A stretch of 64,000 bases of DNA from Halovenus carboxidivorans. Lineage in GTDB: Archaea > Halobacteriota > Halobacteria > Halobacteriales > Haloarculaceae. The DNA lies in contig NZ_WUUT01000001.1 of the NCBI RefSeq assembly GCF_009831575.1, positions 124,001 to 188,000 on the forward strand, in the 5' to 3' direction. This document shows positions 16,657 to 24,955 of this stretch, piece by piece. The position numbers and the translations under genes were made by a program. Below the pieces are notes generated by a model that searched no databases, was not told the origin of the DNA, and saw only the letters and a program-made list of their open reading frames with translations. Position 1 is the first letter of the stretch, and every line of letters begins with the position of its first letter.

Positions 16657-17070
16657 TCAGGTAGAGACGAGCCAGATCGCGACGCCTGCGAGTACGATTC
16701 CGAGTCCCTTGCGCACCGAGAGTGACTCCCCGAGGGCGACGATTCCGACGACGGAGGAGAGCACCAGAAAGGTGCCGAATATCGGGGTTACGACGCTGAC
16801 AGGCCCTGCTTCGAGTGCCCGGTAGTACGCGAGAATCGCGATCGCGAGAAAGGCCCCGGCCGCGTACATGTACGGGGCGGCGTCGTCTGCGAGATACGTC
16901 GTCGGTGCGGTGTCCGAGACCAGAATGACGAGCACTCCAGCAACGACGAGCATCCCGTTCGTCGTGACCAACACCACCTCGCTCGGAATCTCGTTCGTCG
17001 CGAGGCTGACAAGCGGCGCGACCAGCGCGTAACTGAGCAGCGCAACGACTGACCACAGGATGTAGTTCAT
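16657..17070 (-). CDS. Half-size EamA/DMT transporter protein
   Basis: 137 residues with five predicted hydrophobic helices, covering one EamA domain instead of the usual two. The end of the domain shows the typical SVVTPIFGTFLVLSSVVGI followed by ALGESLSVRKGLGIVLAGVA. Such single-domain members are thought to work as dimers, like small multidrug transporters. Substrate unknown. Confidence 0.85.
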   Translation of the reverse strand: MNYILWSVVALLSYALVAPLVSLATNEIPSEVVLVTTNGMLVVAGVLVILVSDTAPTTYLADDAAPYMYAAGAFLAIAILAYYRALEAGPVSVVTPIFGTFLVLSSVVGIVALGESLSVRKGLGIVLAGVAIWLVST

Positions 17071-17120
17071 GGGTGGCCGTCCGTCCGCCGAGAATATGGC
17101 TGATTCGTTCTCCGGAGGGG

Positions 17121-18302
17121 TCAGAACACGTCCCGGAGCAGATCGAGCGCCTGCTCGCGGTCCTCCCAGTCGACGAACACGGAGACGGAGGTGGCGCTGG
17201 TCACCACGTCGTGGAGGTAGATGTTGTGCTCGGCAAGCGGCGTCAGCACGCGGTTGACCGCACCGCTCTGGCCTTCGAGTTCGCCGCCGGCGATCCGGAT
17301 CACGGCGATGTCCTCCTCGATGGTGACACTGGAGAGAATCTCGTCTTCGACGACCTGCTCGTGGAGCACCGACTCGGCCTCCTCGGCGTCTTCGCCGTCG
17401 ACGTAGAAGGTAACGGAGTCCAGGCCGCTGGCGTTGGTCTCGACGTTGACGCCGGCTTCGGAGAGCGCGCTCGACAGACGAGTGAGCACGCCCGGCTGGT
17501 TGCGAATCGACCGGCCGGCGACGGTGAGACAGGCCAGTTTCCGCTCCTGTAGATCGATCAGGTTCTCGAACTCCCCCTCGATGTCGGTGCCGCCGGAGAG
17601 CAAGTCGCCGTGCTGGTGGTGGACGACCCGGACGTCCAGGTCGTCTGTCTTGTAGGTGAGCGCCGAGGGAGCGACGACCTCGGCCCCGCGGAAGGAGAGG
17701 TTTCGGAGTTCGTCGACGGTGATCTCGCCGACGTTTCGCGCGCCCTCGACGACGTTCGGATCGCCGGTCATGACGCCCTCGACGTCGGTGACGATGACGA
17801 CCTCGTCGGCCTCCATGTAGTTGCCGAGCATGACCGCCGTGGTGTCGCTCCCACCGCGGCCGAGCGTCGTGATCGTGCCGTTGTGGTCCTCGGCCAGAAA
17901 GCCGGTGATGACCGGTACGACGCCTTCGCTCATCGCCTTGGCGCAGTCCATGGCTCGGCTCTTGGTCACGTCGACGTCGACCTCGCCGTACTCGTCGGTG
18001 ATGATCGGCCAGTTCGGCCGCCCCGGTTCCAGGAACTCGGCGTCGATGCCGCGGGCCTCCAGCGCGCCCTTGAGCATCCGCACCGAAGTCCGCTCGCCCA
18101 TGCTGACGATTTCGGCACGGTCGGCCTCGGTCGCGTCGAACTTCATCTCTTCGAGGAGCACGTCCGTCGTCCCGCCCATCGCGCTGACGACGACTGCTAC
18201 CTCGTGACCGGCCTCGACCGCCGCCGCGATCGAATCCGCGGCCCGGTTGATCCGATCACCGTTGGCGACGCTCGTCCCGCCGAACTTGGCGACTATCCGC
18301 AT
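17121..18302 (-). CDS. lysC: Aspartate kinase with ACT domains
   Basis: Phosphorylates aspartate, the first step towards threonine, methionine and homoserine. 393 residues. N-terminal VAKFGGTSVANGDRI, then VVVSAMGGTTD, ITGFLAEDHNGTITTLGRGGSDTTA and VTDVEGVMTGDPNVV are the kinase motifs. The C-terminal 130 residues hold two ACT modules (SIRNQPGVLTRLSSAL and GQSGAVNRVLTPLAEHNI), so feedback control by an amino acid is likely. The ATG at 18302 starts at the conserved strand; a longer in-frame start exists at 18371. Confidence 0.93.
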   Translation of the reverse strand: MRIVAKFGGTSVANGDRINRAADSIAAAVEAGHEVAVVVSAMGGTTDVLLEEMKFDATEADRAEIVSMGERTSVRMLKGALEARGIDAEFLEPGRPNWPIITDEYGEVDVDVTKSRAMDCAKAMSEGVVPVITGFLAEDHNGTITTLGRGGSDTTAVMLGNYMEADEVVIVTDVEGVMTGDPNVVEGARNVGEITVDELRNLSFRGAEVVAPSALTYKTDDLDVRVVHHQHGDLLSGGTDIEGEFENLIDLQERKLACLTVAGRSIRNQPGVLTRLSSALSEAGVNVETNASGLDSVTFYVDGEDAEEAESVLHEQVVEDEILSSVTIEEDIAVIRIAGGELEGQSGAVNRVLTPLAEHNIYLHDVVTSATSVSVFVDWEDREQALDLLRDVF

Positions 18303-18534
18303 ACGATCACCCGTGTGTGTCGCTGACTCATTTTCCGCCCCTTTGTCGCCGGGGTGGATAACTGTGTTCATCCCTCGAAGTGTTGCCCGACAAATACGTC
18401 TCCGCCGCCGGGTCGAGTCGGGCCGACGACAGACGCCCCTCAGCAGTGATTCCACCAGCGTCCCGGTTCCGTCGTTCGGTCAGAGGCCCCACGACCGACG
18501 CGCCAGCGGGGGGTCTGCCCTCCTCGACGCATGG

Positions 18535-18540
18535 TTTAAT
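18535..18540 (+). promoter_or_regulatory. TATA-like box of the acetyltransferase gene
   Basis: TTTAAT lies about 28 bases before the ATG at 18566, consistent with a leaderless transcript. The rest of 18303-18534 shows no gene. Confidence 0.45.
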
Positions 18541-18565
18541 TGGGTGCGGTGTTAACGAGACACGC

Positions 18566-18952
18566 ATGGAACTGCGGGACGCCCTCGAAGCGGACGCCGG
18601 CAGACTCGCCTCCCTGACGGATACCCCACGGGACGTGATGCGCAATCTCGTCCACGACCGGACCGTCCGGATCGCCGAGCGCGACGGGGATATCGTCGGG
18701 TTCGTCAGCTACGACGCCCGCGACCAGACGATCCACGTCACGCAACTCGAAGGGAAGGAATCGATCTACGACCGACTACTCGAAGAGCCGTTGCGATTCG
18801 CCCGTAGCGAGGACATGGCCGTCGAACTGCTCGTACTCGAAACGGAATCGGAGATCCAATCGGTCGCCGCGGAGATGGGCTTCGACCGGATCGGACCCGG
18901 ACCGCGGTTCGAGGGCGAGCCGACGGTCCGCTTTCGCGCCGAGGATCTCTGA
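18566..18952 (+). CDS. GNAT-family N-acetyltransferase-like protein
   Basis: 128 residues. The pattern fits a compact GNAT fold: ELRDALEADAGRLASL start, ERDGDIVGFVSYDA central strand pair, LLVLETESEIQSVAAEMGFDRIG as the late strand-helix with the usual G-F near the end. The acetyl-CoA pyrophosphate loop (Q/R-x-x-G-x-G/A) is not clearly seen, so the protein may be degenerate or bind another ligand. Confidence 0.65.
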   Translation: MELRDALEADAGRLASLTDTPRDVMRNLVHDRTVRIAERDGDIVGFVSYDARDQTIHVTQLEGKESIYDRLLEEPLRFARSEDMAVELLVLETESEIQSVAAEMGFDRIGPGPRFEGEPTVRFRAEDL

Positions 18953-19100
18953 CCCGCCGACGCCCCCCGATTTCTGACAGCGAGCTAATCGCTCGGTTTA
19001 TACGTGATGACGGCCGTCGAACAGCCGTCTGACGGCCGGCATATGCGGCTGCCGTCTGTCGATTCGGGGGTTTATATTGTCACACGCACCTTTAAGTACA

Positions 19101-19135
19101 GCCAGCGGCACCACCGGAATGCAGTCGCGACTGCA
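19101..19135 (+). promoter_or_regulatory. Promoter and perfect 16-base palindrome upstream of threonine deaminase
   Basis: TGCAGTCGCGACTGCA (19120-19135) is a perfect palindrome. TTTAAGTA (19101-19108) stands about 23 bases before its centre, so the palindrome covers the expected transcription start: the geometry of a repressor operator. The coding start at 19202 would then have a leader of about 70 bases. Confidence 0.5.
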
Positions 19136-19201
19136 CGTCACACGCTATCCGCCCCCTGTCGGACACACAGTATTTCACCGACGGGATCGAAGAGGTGTCG
19201 T

Positions 19202-20464
19202 ATGCTCGAGTTAGCAGACGTACTGGCGGCTCGCGACCGCGTTGCGGAGACATCGCGGCACACGCCGCTGGTGTACTCACACACCTTTTCTGCGATGACC
19301 GGTGCCGACGTGCACGTCAAACAGGAGATGCTCCAGCGCACCGGCGCGTTCAAGATCCGCGGGGCGACCAACCGCATTGCGACGCTCTCCGAAGCCGAAC
19401 GGGAAGCCGGCGTCGTGACGGCCAGCGCCGGCAACCACGCACAGGGTGTCGCCCTGGCGGCCACGCGGATGGGCGTCGACTCGACGGTCGTCATGCCCGA
19501 GGACGCCCCCATCTCGAAGATCGAGGCGACGCGGAGCTACGGGGCGGACGTGGTGCTTCACGGGGTCGACTACGACGCCGCCGCCGACCGCGCCCGCGAG
19601 ATCGAACGCGAGGAGGATCTGTACTATCTGCCCGCTTTCGACGACTGGGAAGTGATGGCCGGGCAGGGGACGCTCGGCATCGAGATTCTCGAAGACCTCC
19701 CCAGCGTCGATACCGTCGTCGTCCCCATCGGCGGCGGCGGACTCATCTCGGGAATCGCCACTGCACTCAAGGGAAAGAAGCCAGACGTGCGGGTGATCGG
19801 CGTCCAGGCGGAGGGGGCTTCGAGTGTTGCACCCTCACTGGAGAAAGGCGAACGTATCGTCAGGGACAGCGTCGACACCATCGCCGACGGAATCGCGACC
19901 CGGACTGTCGGCGAGAAGACCTTCGAGGTGATCAAAGAGCGCGTCGACGAGGTCGTCACCGTCTCGGACGCGGATATCGCGGTTGCGATGACGACGCTGC
20001 TGGAGCGCTCGAAGACGCTCGTCGAGGGGGCGGGCGCGGTCCCGCTCGCGGCGCTGCTCGCGGGTGCGTTCGAGTACGACGAGGGGGAGACGGTCGTCCC
20101 GGTGCTCTGCGGGGGCAACATCGACATGAACACGCTGACGACGGTCATCATGCGCGGGCTGATCGAGACGGGGCGCTACCTGCGGATCAGGACGGTGCTG
20201 CCCGACCGTCCGGGTGCCCTCGATTCGCTCGTCCAGGTGCTCGCGGAGTACGAGGTGAACATCTACGCGATCCAGCACGACCGCACGTCGCGGGACGTGT
20301 CGATGGACGACGCCGAGATCGAGATCGACCTCGAAACCCGCGGTCACAGCCACATCGAGGCGCTACTCGACGGACTCGCCGAGGCCGGCTACGACATCGA
20401 CGTGCTCACAGGCGAGAAGACGCCCGACGGCTCGCGGGCCGACTCGGCCGGTACGCGCAGTTAA
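19202..20464 (+). CDS. ilvA: Threonine ammonia-lyase with C-terminal ACT domain
   Basis: PLP enzyme that deaminates threonine to 2-oxobutanoate, feeding isoleucine synthesis or catabolism. 420 residues. PLP lysine in RTGAFKIRGATN, phosphate loop IGGGGLISGIA, and CGGNIDMNTLTT. The last 80 residues form one ACT domain beginning IRTVLPDRPGALDSLV, as in the IlvA/TdcB-with-ACT group. The start at 19202 is the first ATG before the conserved LADVLAARDRV helix. It converges with the glutaredoxin gene, overlapping its end by 4 bases. Confidence 0.93.
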   Translation: MLELADVLAARDRVAETSRHTPLVYSHTFSAMTGADVHVKQEMLQRTGAFKIRGATNRIATLSEAEREAGVVTASAGNHAQGVALAATRMGVDSTVVMPEDAPISKIEATRSYGADVVLHGVDYDAAADRAREIEREEDLYYLPAFDDWEVMAGQGTLGIEILEDLPSVDTVVVPIGGGGLISGIATALKGKKPDVRVIGVQAEGASSVAPSLEKGERIVRDSVDTIADGIATRTVGEKTFEVIKERVDEVVTVSDADIAVAMTTLLERSKTLVEGAGAVPLAALLAGAFEYDEGETVVPVLCGGNIDMNTLTTVIMRGLIETGRYLRIRTVLPDRPGALDSLVQVLAEYEVNIYAIQHDRTSRDVSMDDAEIEIDLETRGHSHIEALLDGLAEAGYDIDVLTGEKTPDGSRADSAGTRS

Positions 20465-20802
20465 CCGTCGAGTCTGGCTTCGAGTTCGCCGCGCTCTTCG
20501 AGGGTCGCGAGTCGCTCGCTGCCGCCGATGAACTCCCCGTCGACGTACACCTGCGGAATCGTCTCCCATCCGCTCTCCGCGGCGAGGGCCGCCCGGTACT
20601 CCTCCAGGGCCGCGAGCACGTCGACGGTGACGATATCGTCGCGATACCGCGTGAGCAACTGCAGTGCCTCCCGGGAGTACGCACACTCGGGGACCTGTTC
20701 CGAGCCCTTCATGAAGAGGACGACCTCGTTTTCGGCGAGCACCCGTTCGACCCGCTCGGCGGCCTCCTGAGCGGTGATCTCCGGTTGGGGGCGAAACTCC
20801 AT
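20461..20802 (-). CDS. Monothiol glutaredoxin (Grx4-like)
   Basis: 113 residues, thioredoxin fold. The active-site region VVLFMKGSEQVPECAYS has a single cysteine (C40-A-Y-S43), where the Grx4/Grx5 family usually shows CGFS. The WETIPQVYVDGEFIGGS motif with cis-proline and glutathione-binding Gly-Gly follows. The family acts in iron-sulfur cluster transfer or redox sensing. Haloarchaea use gamma-glutamylcysteine rather than glutathione, so that is the likely thiol partner. Confidence 0.88.
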   Translation of the reverse strand: MEFRPQPEITAQEAAERVERVLAENEVVLFMKGSEQVPECAYSREALQLLTRYRDDIVTVDVLAALEEYRAALAAESGWETIPQVYVDGEFIGGSERLATLEERGELEARLDG

Positions 20803-20869
20803 AGCCGTCAGTTAGCGTGGGTAATAAAATCAGTTCCGAACTCCGCGAGCGCTCTTTCCCACGAGCGAA

Positions 20870-22216
20870 CTACCGCCGCCGTCGGGAGACTCGTTCCTCC
20901 GCGGTCTCCTCGGTGACGAGTTCGTAGAGAATCGCCGCGCGGTCGCCTTCGGTCGGCCGCAGGATCCGACCGAGTCGCTGGGTGAACTCCCGTTCACTGC
21001 CGGACCCCGACAGGAGGACCGCCACGTTCGCGGCGGGCACGTCGACGCCCTCGTCGAGGACGTTCGCGGTGACGATCCGGGAGTACTCGCCGGTCCGGAA
21101 CCGGTCGAGAATCTGTCTCCGTTCGCTGGCGGCGGTTTCGTGGGTGATCGCCGGCAGCAGGAACCGCTCGGAGAGCCGGTAGACGAGGTCGGTGTGGGCG
21201 GTGAAGACGATGACGCGGTCCCCGCGGTGGCGGTCGAGCAGGTCGGCGAGGCGATCCACCTTCCGCTCGGCGTTCATCATCACCTCGCGAGCGCGCTGTT
21301 TGGCCAGCAGCGCCTCCCGGGCGCGCGGATCGGTCCCGGAGCGTTTGACCAGTTGCTGGTAGTCGCTGCCGCTGTTCAGTTGGATGTTCGACTGCGCGAG
21401 GTAGTCGGTAAAGGTCTCCTGGTTGTCCTCGTATCGCTCCCGCTCCGCCGGGGTCAACGACACCTCGATCCGTTTGATGTCGTACGCCGCCAGATACTCC
21501 CCGGCCAGCTCCTCCGGATCCAGCCGGAAGACGACTTCGCCGACGAGATCCGCGACCGCCTCGTGGGCTCCATCGGGACGCTCGAACGTCGCCGTCAGTC
21601 CGAGCCGGGCGGGTGCCGCGAGCAGGCGGGCGATGTCGCGGTACCCCTCACCGCCGAGGTGATGCACCTCGTCGAAGACGACCAGCCCGAACCGGTCCCC
21701 GAGTTCGTCCGCGCGGAGATACGCCGAGTCGTACGTCGAGACGGTGATCTCCTCGACGCGCTGGCTCCCGCCGCCGAGGCGACCGATCGGCCGGTCGAAC
21801 TCCGCCCGGAGTTCCTCGATCCACTGATCGAGCAGATCGATCGTCGGGACGACGATCAGCGCGGGCGTCCCGAGTCGCTCGACGGCGGCGATCCCGATGA
21901 CGGTCTTCCCGCTGCCGGTCGGGAGTTCGAGCACGCCGCGCTCGCCCGCGTCCAGCCACGCCCCGAGCGCCTCCTTCTGGTACTCTCGGAGCTGATACGA
22001 CGACGACAGCGAGAGCGTCGGCAACTCGAATACGTCGTCTGCGTGGTCGGTCCCCGCCAACCGCTCGCGCAGGCTGTCGTACCGAAACGCCGGCACCCGG
22101 TGACACTTCGAGCGGGGATCGTACTCGACGTATTCGTCCAGCGGTGGCTCCGACTCGGGCTCTAGCCCGTCGATCCGGATCGTCCCGTCCTCGAAGGTGA
22201 GCCGAAGCCGTGACAC
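20870..22216 (-). CDS. XPB/Rad25-type superfamily 2 DNA helicase
   Basis: 448 residues, GTG start. Walker A LPTGSGKTVIG, DEVH box LVVFDEVHHLGG, motif III LGLTATFERPD, motif IV-V VIVFTAHTDLVYRL and NVLDEGVDVPAANVAV, motif VI QRLGRILRPTEG. An N-terminal segment of about 70 residues before the helicase core resembles the archaeal XPB damage-recognition domain. Archaeal XPB works in transcription-coupled or nucleotide-excision repair, often with the nuclease Bax1; no Bax1 gene is next to it here. Confidence 0.88.
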   Translation of the reverse strand: MSRLRLTFEDGTIRIDGLEPESEPPLDEYVEYDPRSKCHRVPAFRYDSLRERLAGTDHADDVFELPTLSLSSSYQLREYQKEALGAWLDAGERGVLELPTGSGKTVIGIAAVERLGTPALIVVPTIDLLDQWIEELRAEFDRPIGRLGGGSQRVEEITVSTYDSAYLRADELGDRFGLVVFDEVHHLGGEGYRDIARLLAAPARLGLTATFERPDGAHEAVADLVGEVVFRLDPEELAGEYLAAYDIKRIEVSLTPAERERYEDNQETFTDYLAQSNIQLNSGSDYQQLVKRSGTDPRAREALLAKQRAREVMMNAERKVDRLADLLDRHRGDRVIVFTAHTDLVYRLSERFLLPAITHETAASERRQILDRFRTGEYSRIVTANVLDEGVDVPAANVAVLLSGSGSEREFTQRLGRILRPTEGDRAAILYELVTEETAEERVSRRRR

Positions 22217-22249
22217 AGTTAGAATCGGACCCGAACGGCGGTCATTTAC

Positions 22250-22840
22250 TCACTCCGTCGGCGATCCGGACTCGTACTCTAGGTCCCGGAACGCGGCGGC
22301 GAAATCGTCGTCGTCGAACTCCGAGATGGCCTCGTCGAGTTCGTCGCGGACCGCGGACATCTCGGATTTGAGCTGCTGGAACTGTTCGCTTTCCTGTAGC
22401 TCTGATTCGGGTTTGTTGGCGATGAGCGTGGCGTGTTTCGCCGTCAGGGCGTAGTACCGCCGGAGCTTCTCCTCGTACTCCGAGCAGGCGAGCAGTCGGT
22501 CGATCGTCTCGAAGAGGTCGTCCCGCGAGACCGGCTTGATGACGTAATCGTCGAAGGGCATCTCGATGATGTCGAAATCCGGATCCACCGCCGTCACCAT
22601 CGCCACGCGGATGTTCAGGTCGCGCTCGCGGATCTTCGCGAGGACTTCGTCGCCGGAGATTCCGGGCATCCGGCGGTCGAGCAGGACGACATCGACGGCA
22701 TCGTCGATCTTGTCGAGCGCCTCCTGGCCCCCGTAGGCTGTCGAGACGATGTACTCACTCTCCAACTGGGCCGCGTACGCGTCGGCGACATCGGGCTCGT
22801 CGTCCACGACGAGTACCGTCGCGGGCTCGGTCCCACTCAT
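22250..22840 (-). CDS. HalX-domain response regulator
   Basis: 196 residues. Receiver domain with acidic pair D13-D14, phosphoacceptor D55 in VVLLDRRMPGISGDEVL and conserved K102 in DYVIKPVS. The C-terminal part (about 110-185) is the helical, coiled HalX domain found in haloarchaeal regulators, with no DNA-binding motif. The partner histidine kinase is not in the window. Confidence 0.9.
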   Translation of the reverse strand: MSGTEPATVLVVDDEPDVADAYAAQLESEYIVSTAYGGQEALDKIDDAVDVVLLDRRMPGISGDEVLAKIRERDLNIRVAMVTAVDPDFDIIEMPFDDYVIKPVSRDDLFETIDRLLACSEYEEKLRRYYALTAKHATLIANKPESELQESEQFQQLKSEMSAVRDELDEAISEFDDDDFAAAFRDLEYESGSPTE

Positions 22841-22919
22841 TCTGTCTTACCTAGCGGCGACTGGAGGCAAAAGGTTTCCGGGTGTTTCGGGCCGCTGGCC
22901 GCGTGTCAGGAGCGAATAT

Positions 22920-22925
22920 GTTTAG
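22920..22925 (+). promoter_or_regulatory. TATA-like box of the TrpD2-like gene
   Basis: GTTTAG centred about 26 bases before the ATG at 22949, fitting a leaderless transcript. Confidence 0.45.
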
Positions 22926-22948
22926 GAATCCCTCGCCGTAATGCACGT

Positions 22949-24004
22949 ATGAGCGAGTCTCCGAGCGAGCAGTGGTCGTTGCGCCGACTCATGACCGACG
23001 TAGTTGGCTCTGGCTACAAATCCGCAGACGACATGACCCGCGAACAGGCCCGCGAAGCGATGACGCGAGTCTTCGCGCGCGAGCCGGACGAGACGACACT
23101 CGGGGCCTTCTGGCTGGCGAATCGCTGGAAACGCAACACGCCGACGGAGCTGGCCGCCTTCAGCGACGTGATGCGCGAGGAGAGCGTCCAGACGGCGGCC
23201 CCGGCGTGTGATCCCGTCGACTGCGGGGCGAACTACGACGGCAAACACACGACGGCACTGCTCGGGGTCGCGGCCGGTCTCGTCGCGGCCGCCGCCGGGA
23301 CGCCGGTCGTCACCCACAGCGGCGACCGCGTCCCCACACAGGAGGCCGACGCCTACAAACACGTGCTCGACGAACTCGGCGTTCGGACCGATCTCTCCCC
23401 CGAGGAGAGCGCCGAGATGACCGACGAGGTCGGATTCGGCTTCTACTACCAGCCCCGGTTCAACCCCGCGGTCGACGACCTCTACGACCGCCGCGCGCAG
23501 ATGGGCGTCCGGACGTATCTCAACACCATCGAGACGCTCGCCAACCCGGCCGAGGCCGACGTTCACCTCGGAAGCTTCTATCACCTCTCCCTCGCCAAGC
23601 GGATCGTGGACACCTTCTCCGAGATGGAGTCTCAGGAGCTCTCCCGGGTCATCATGTTCCAGGGGCTGGAGGGCTACGACGACATCCGTCCCGGCTCGAC
23701 GGTCGTCGCCGAGTACGACGGCGAGTTCGACGACTTCGAGATCGAGACGGCGGAATACGGAATGGACTTCGAGCGCGAACAGCTCGAAGTCGAAGACGTG
23801 GCGGCCGACTCCGCGGCGATCACCCGCGAGGTCCTGACCGGCGAGCGCGAGGACGCCTTCGCCGACGCCGTCGCGCTGAACGCGGCGGTCCGGATCTACG
23901 CCGGCGGCGACGCAGAGAGTCTCGACGGCGGCCTCGAACGGGCCCGGGCGGTCATCGCCGACGGGTCGGCGGCCGACCGTCTCGATGCGCTCCGGGCGTT
24001 CTGA
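22949..24004 (+). CDS. Anthranilate phosphoribosyltransferase family protein (TrpD2-like)
   Basis: 351 residues. An N-terminal helical domain (EQWSLRRLMTDVVGSG ... DDMTREQAREAMTRVF) and the DETTLGAFWLANRWKRNTPTELA stretch match the TrpD fold. TTALLGVAAGLVAAA and THSGDRVPTQEADAYKHVLDELGV match the nucleoside-phosphate region, but the GTGGD phosphoribosyl-pyrophosphate loop is replaced by CGANYDGKH. It is therefore closer to the TrpD2/YbiB group, which binds nucleic acid and lacks tryptophan activity, than to TrpD. The epoxide-hydrolase-like gene follows after 5 bases. Confidence 0.75.
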   Translation: MSESPSEQWSLRRLMTDVVGSGYKSADDMTREQAREAMTRVFAREPDETTLGAFWLANRWKRNTPTELAAFSDVMREESVQTAAPACDPVDCGANYDGKHTTALLGVAAGLVAAAAGTPVVTHSGDRVPTQEADAYKHVLDELGVRTDLSPEESAEMTDEVGFGFYYQPRFNPAVDDLYDRRAQMGVRTYLNTIETLANPAEADVHLGSFYHLSLAKRIVDTFSEMESQELSRVIMFQGLEGYDDIRPGSTVVAEYDGEFDDFEIETAEYGMDFEREQLEVEDVAADSAAITREVLTGEREDAFADAVALNAAVRIYAGGDAESLDGGLERARAVIADGSAADRLDALRAF

Positions 24005-24009
24005 GGCCG

Positions 24010-24954
24010 ATGACCGCAGACCCGCCCGCCCACCCCGACGACCCCGACGAGTGGCGACACGAACGGGTTCGGGTCAACGGGGTCGACCTGCACTGTGTCG
24101 TCGTCGATCCGGACCGAGCGGCGGTCGACAACCCGACCGGTGCCCCTCCTCTCGTCGTCCTGCTACACGGCTTTCCCGAGCACTGGTACGCTTGGCACCG
24201 CCAACTCGACGCGGTGGCGGCCGCCGGCTACCGGGTCGTCGCGCCCGATCTGCGCGGCTACAACCGCTCCGACCAGCCCGCGGGGGTCGCCCCGTACCGG
24301 CCGGCCGAACTCGTCGCCGACGTTCGGGGCCTGATCGCCCACTACGGCGGGCCGACGGCGACCGTGGTCGGCCACGACTGGGGCGGGCTGGTCGGCTGGG
24401 AACTCGCCATCCGCGACCCCGAGGTCGTCCGGCGACTCGCCGTCCTGAACGCTCCCCACCCCGACAGCTACCGGCGACGCCTGCGACGCTCCCCCGAACA
24501 GCTCCTGCGGTCGTGGTACGTCTTCGCCGCGCAACTGCCCTGGGTCCCCGAACGACTGCTGTGGGCCGGGCGTGACCGGCTGGTCGACGCCATCGCCGCC
24601 GACGCCGTCGATCCGGCGGCGGTCACCGAGGCGACCCGGACGCGGTACCGCGAGGCAATCGAGCGCGCGGGCTCGCTGGCCGGCCCGATCAACTACTACC
24701 GGGCGATGGGCCGGGAGACGCTCGAACTGGCGGGGAAATCGCTGTTGCCGGGCCGCTCGCCGCGGGACGGGACCGTCACCGTGCCGACGCTGGTCTGTTG
24801 GGGCGTCGACGACCCGATGCTGGGGCCGGCGCTGCTTGCCGACCTCGACGAGTGGGTCCCCGAGTGCCGCATCCGGCGGTTTTCGGAGACGAGTCACTGG
24901 CCACAGCTCGAACGCCCGCAACGGGTGACAGAAGAGCTACTCGACGTTCTCTGA
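24010..24954 (+). CDS. Alpha/beta hydrolase, epoxide-hydrolase type
   Basis: 314 residues. Oxyanion motif LLHGFPEHWYAWHRQ, catalytic Asp in VVGHDWGGLVGWE (Asp nucleophile, as in epoxide hydrolases and dehalogenases, rather than Ser), cap domain about 135-225 with tyrosines, and the histidine in SETSHWPQLERP. It probably hydrolyses epoxides; a haloalkane or other ester substrate is possible. It is likely co-transcribed with the preceding gene. Confidence 0.85.
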   Translation: MTADPPAHPDDPDEWRHERVRVNGVDLHCVVVDPDRAAVDNPTGAPPLVVLLHGFPEHWYAWHRQLDAVAAAGYRVVAPDLRGYNRSDQPAGVAPYRPAELVADVRGLIAHYGGPTATVVGHDWGGLVGWELAIRDPEVVRRLAVLNAPHPDSYRRRLRRSPEQLLRSWYVFAAQLPWVPERLLWAGRDRLVDAIAADAVDPAAVTEATRTRYREAIERAGSLAGPINYYRAMGRETLELAGKSLLPGRSPRDGTVTVPTLVCWGVDDPMLGPALLADLDEWVPECRIRRFSETSHWPQLERPQRVTEELLDVL

Positions 24955-24955
24955 C

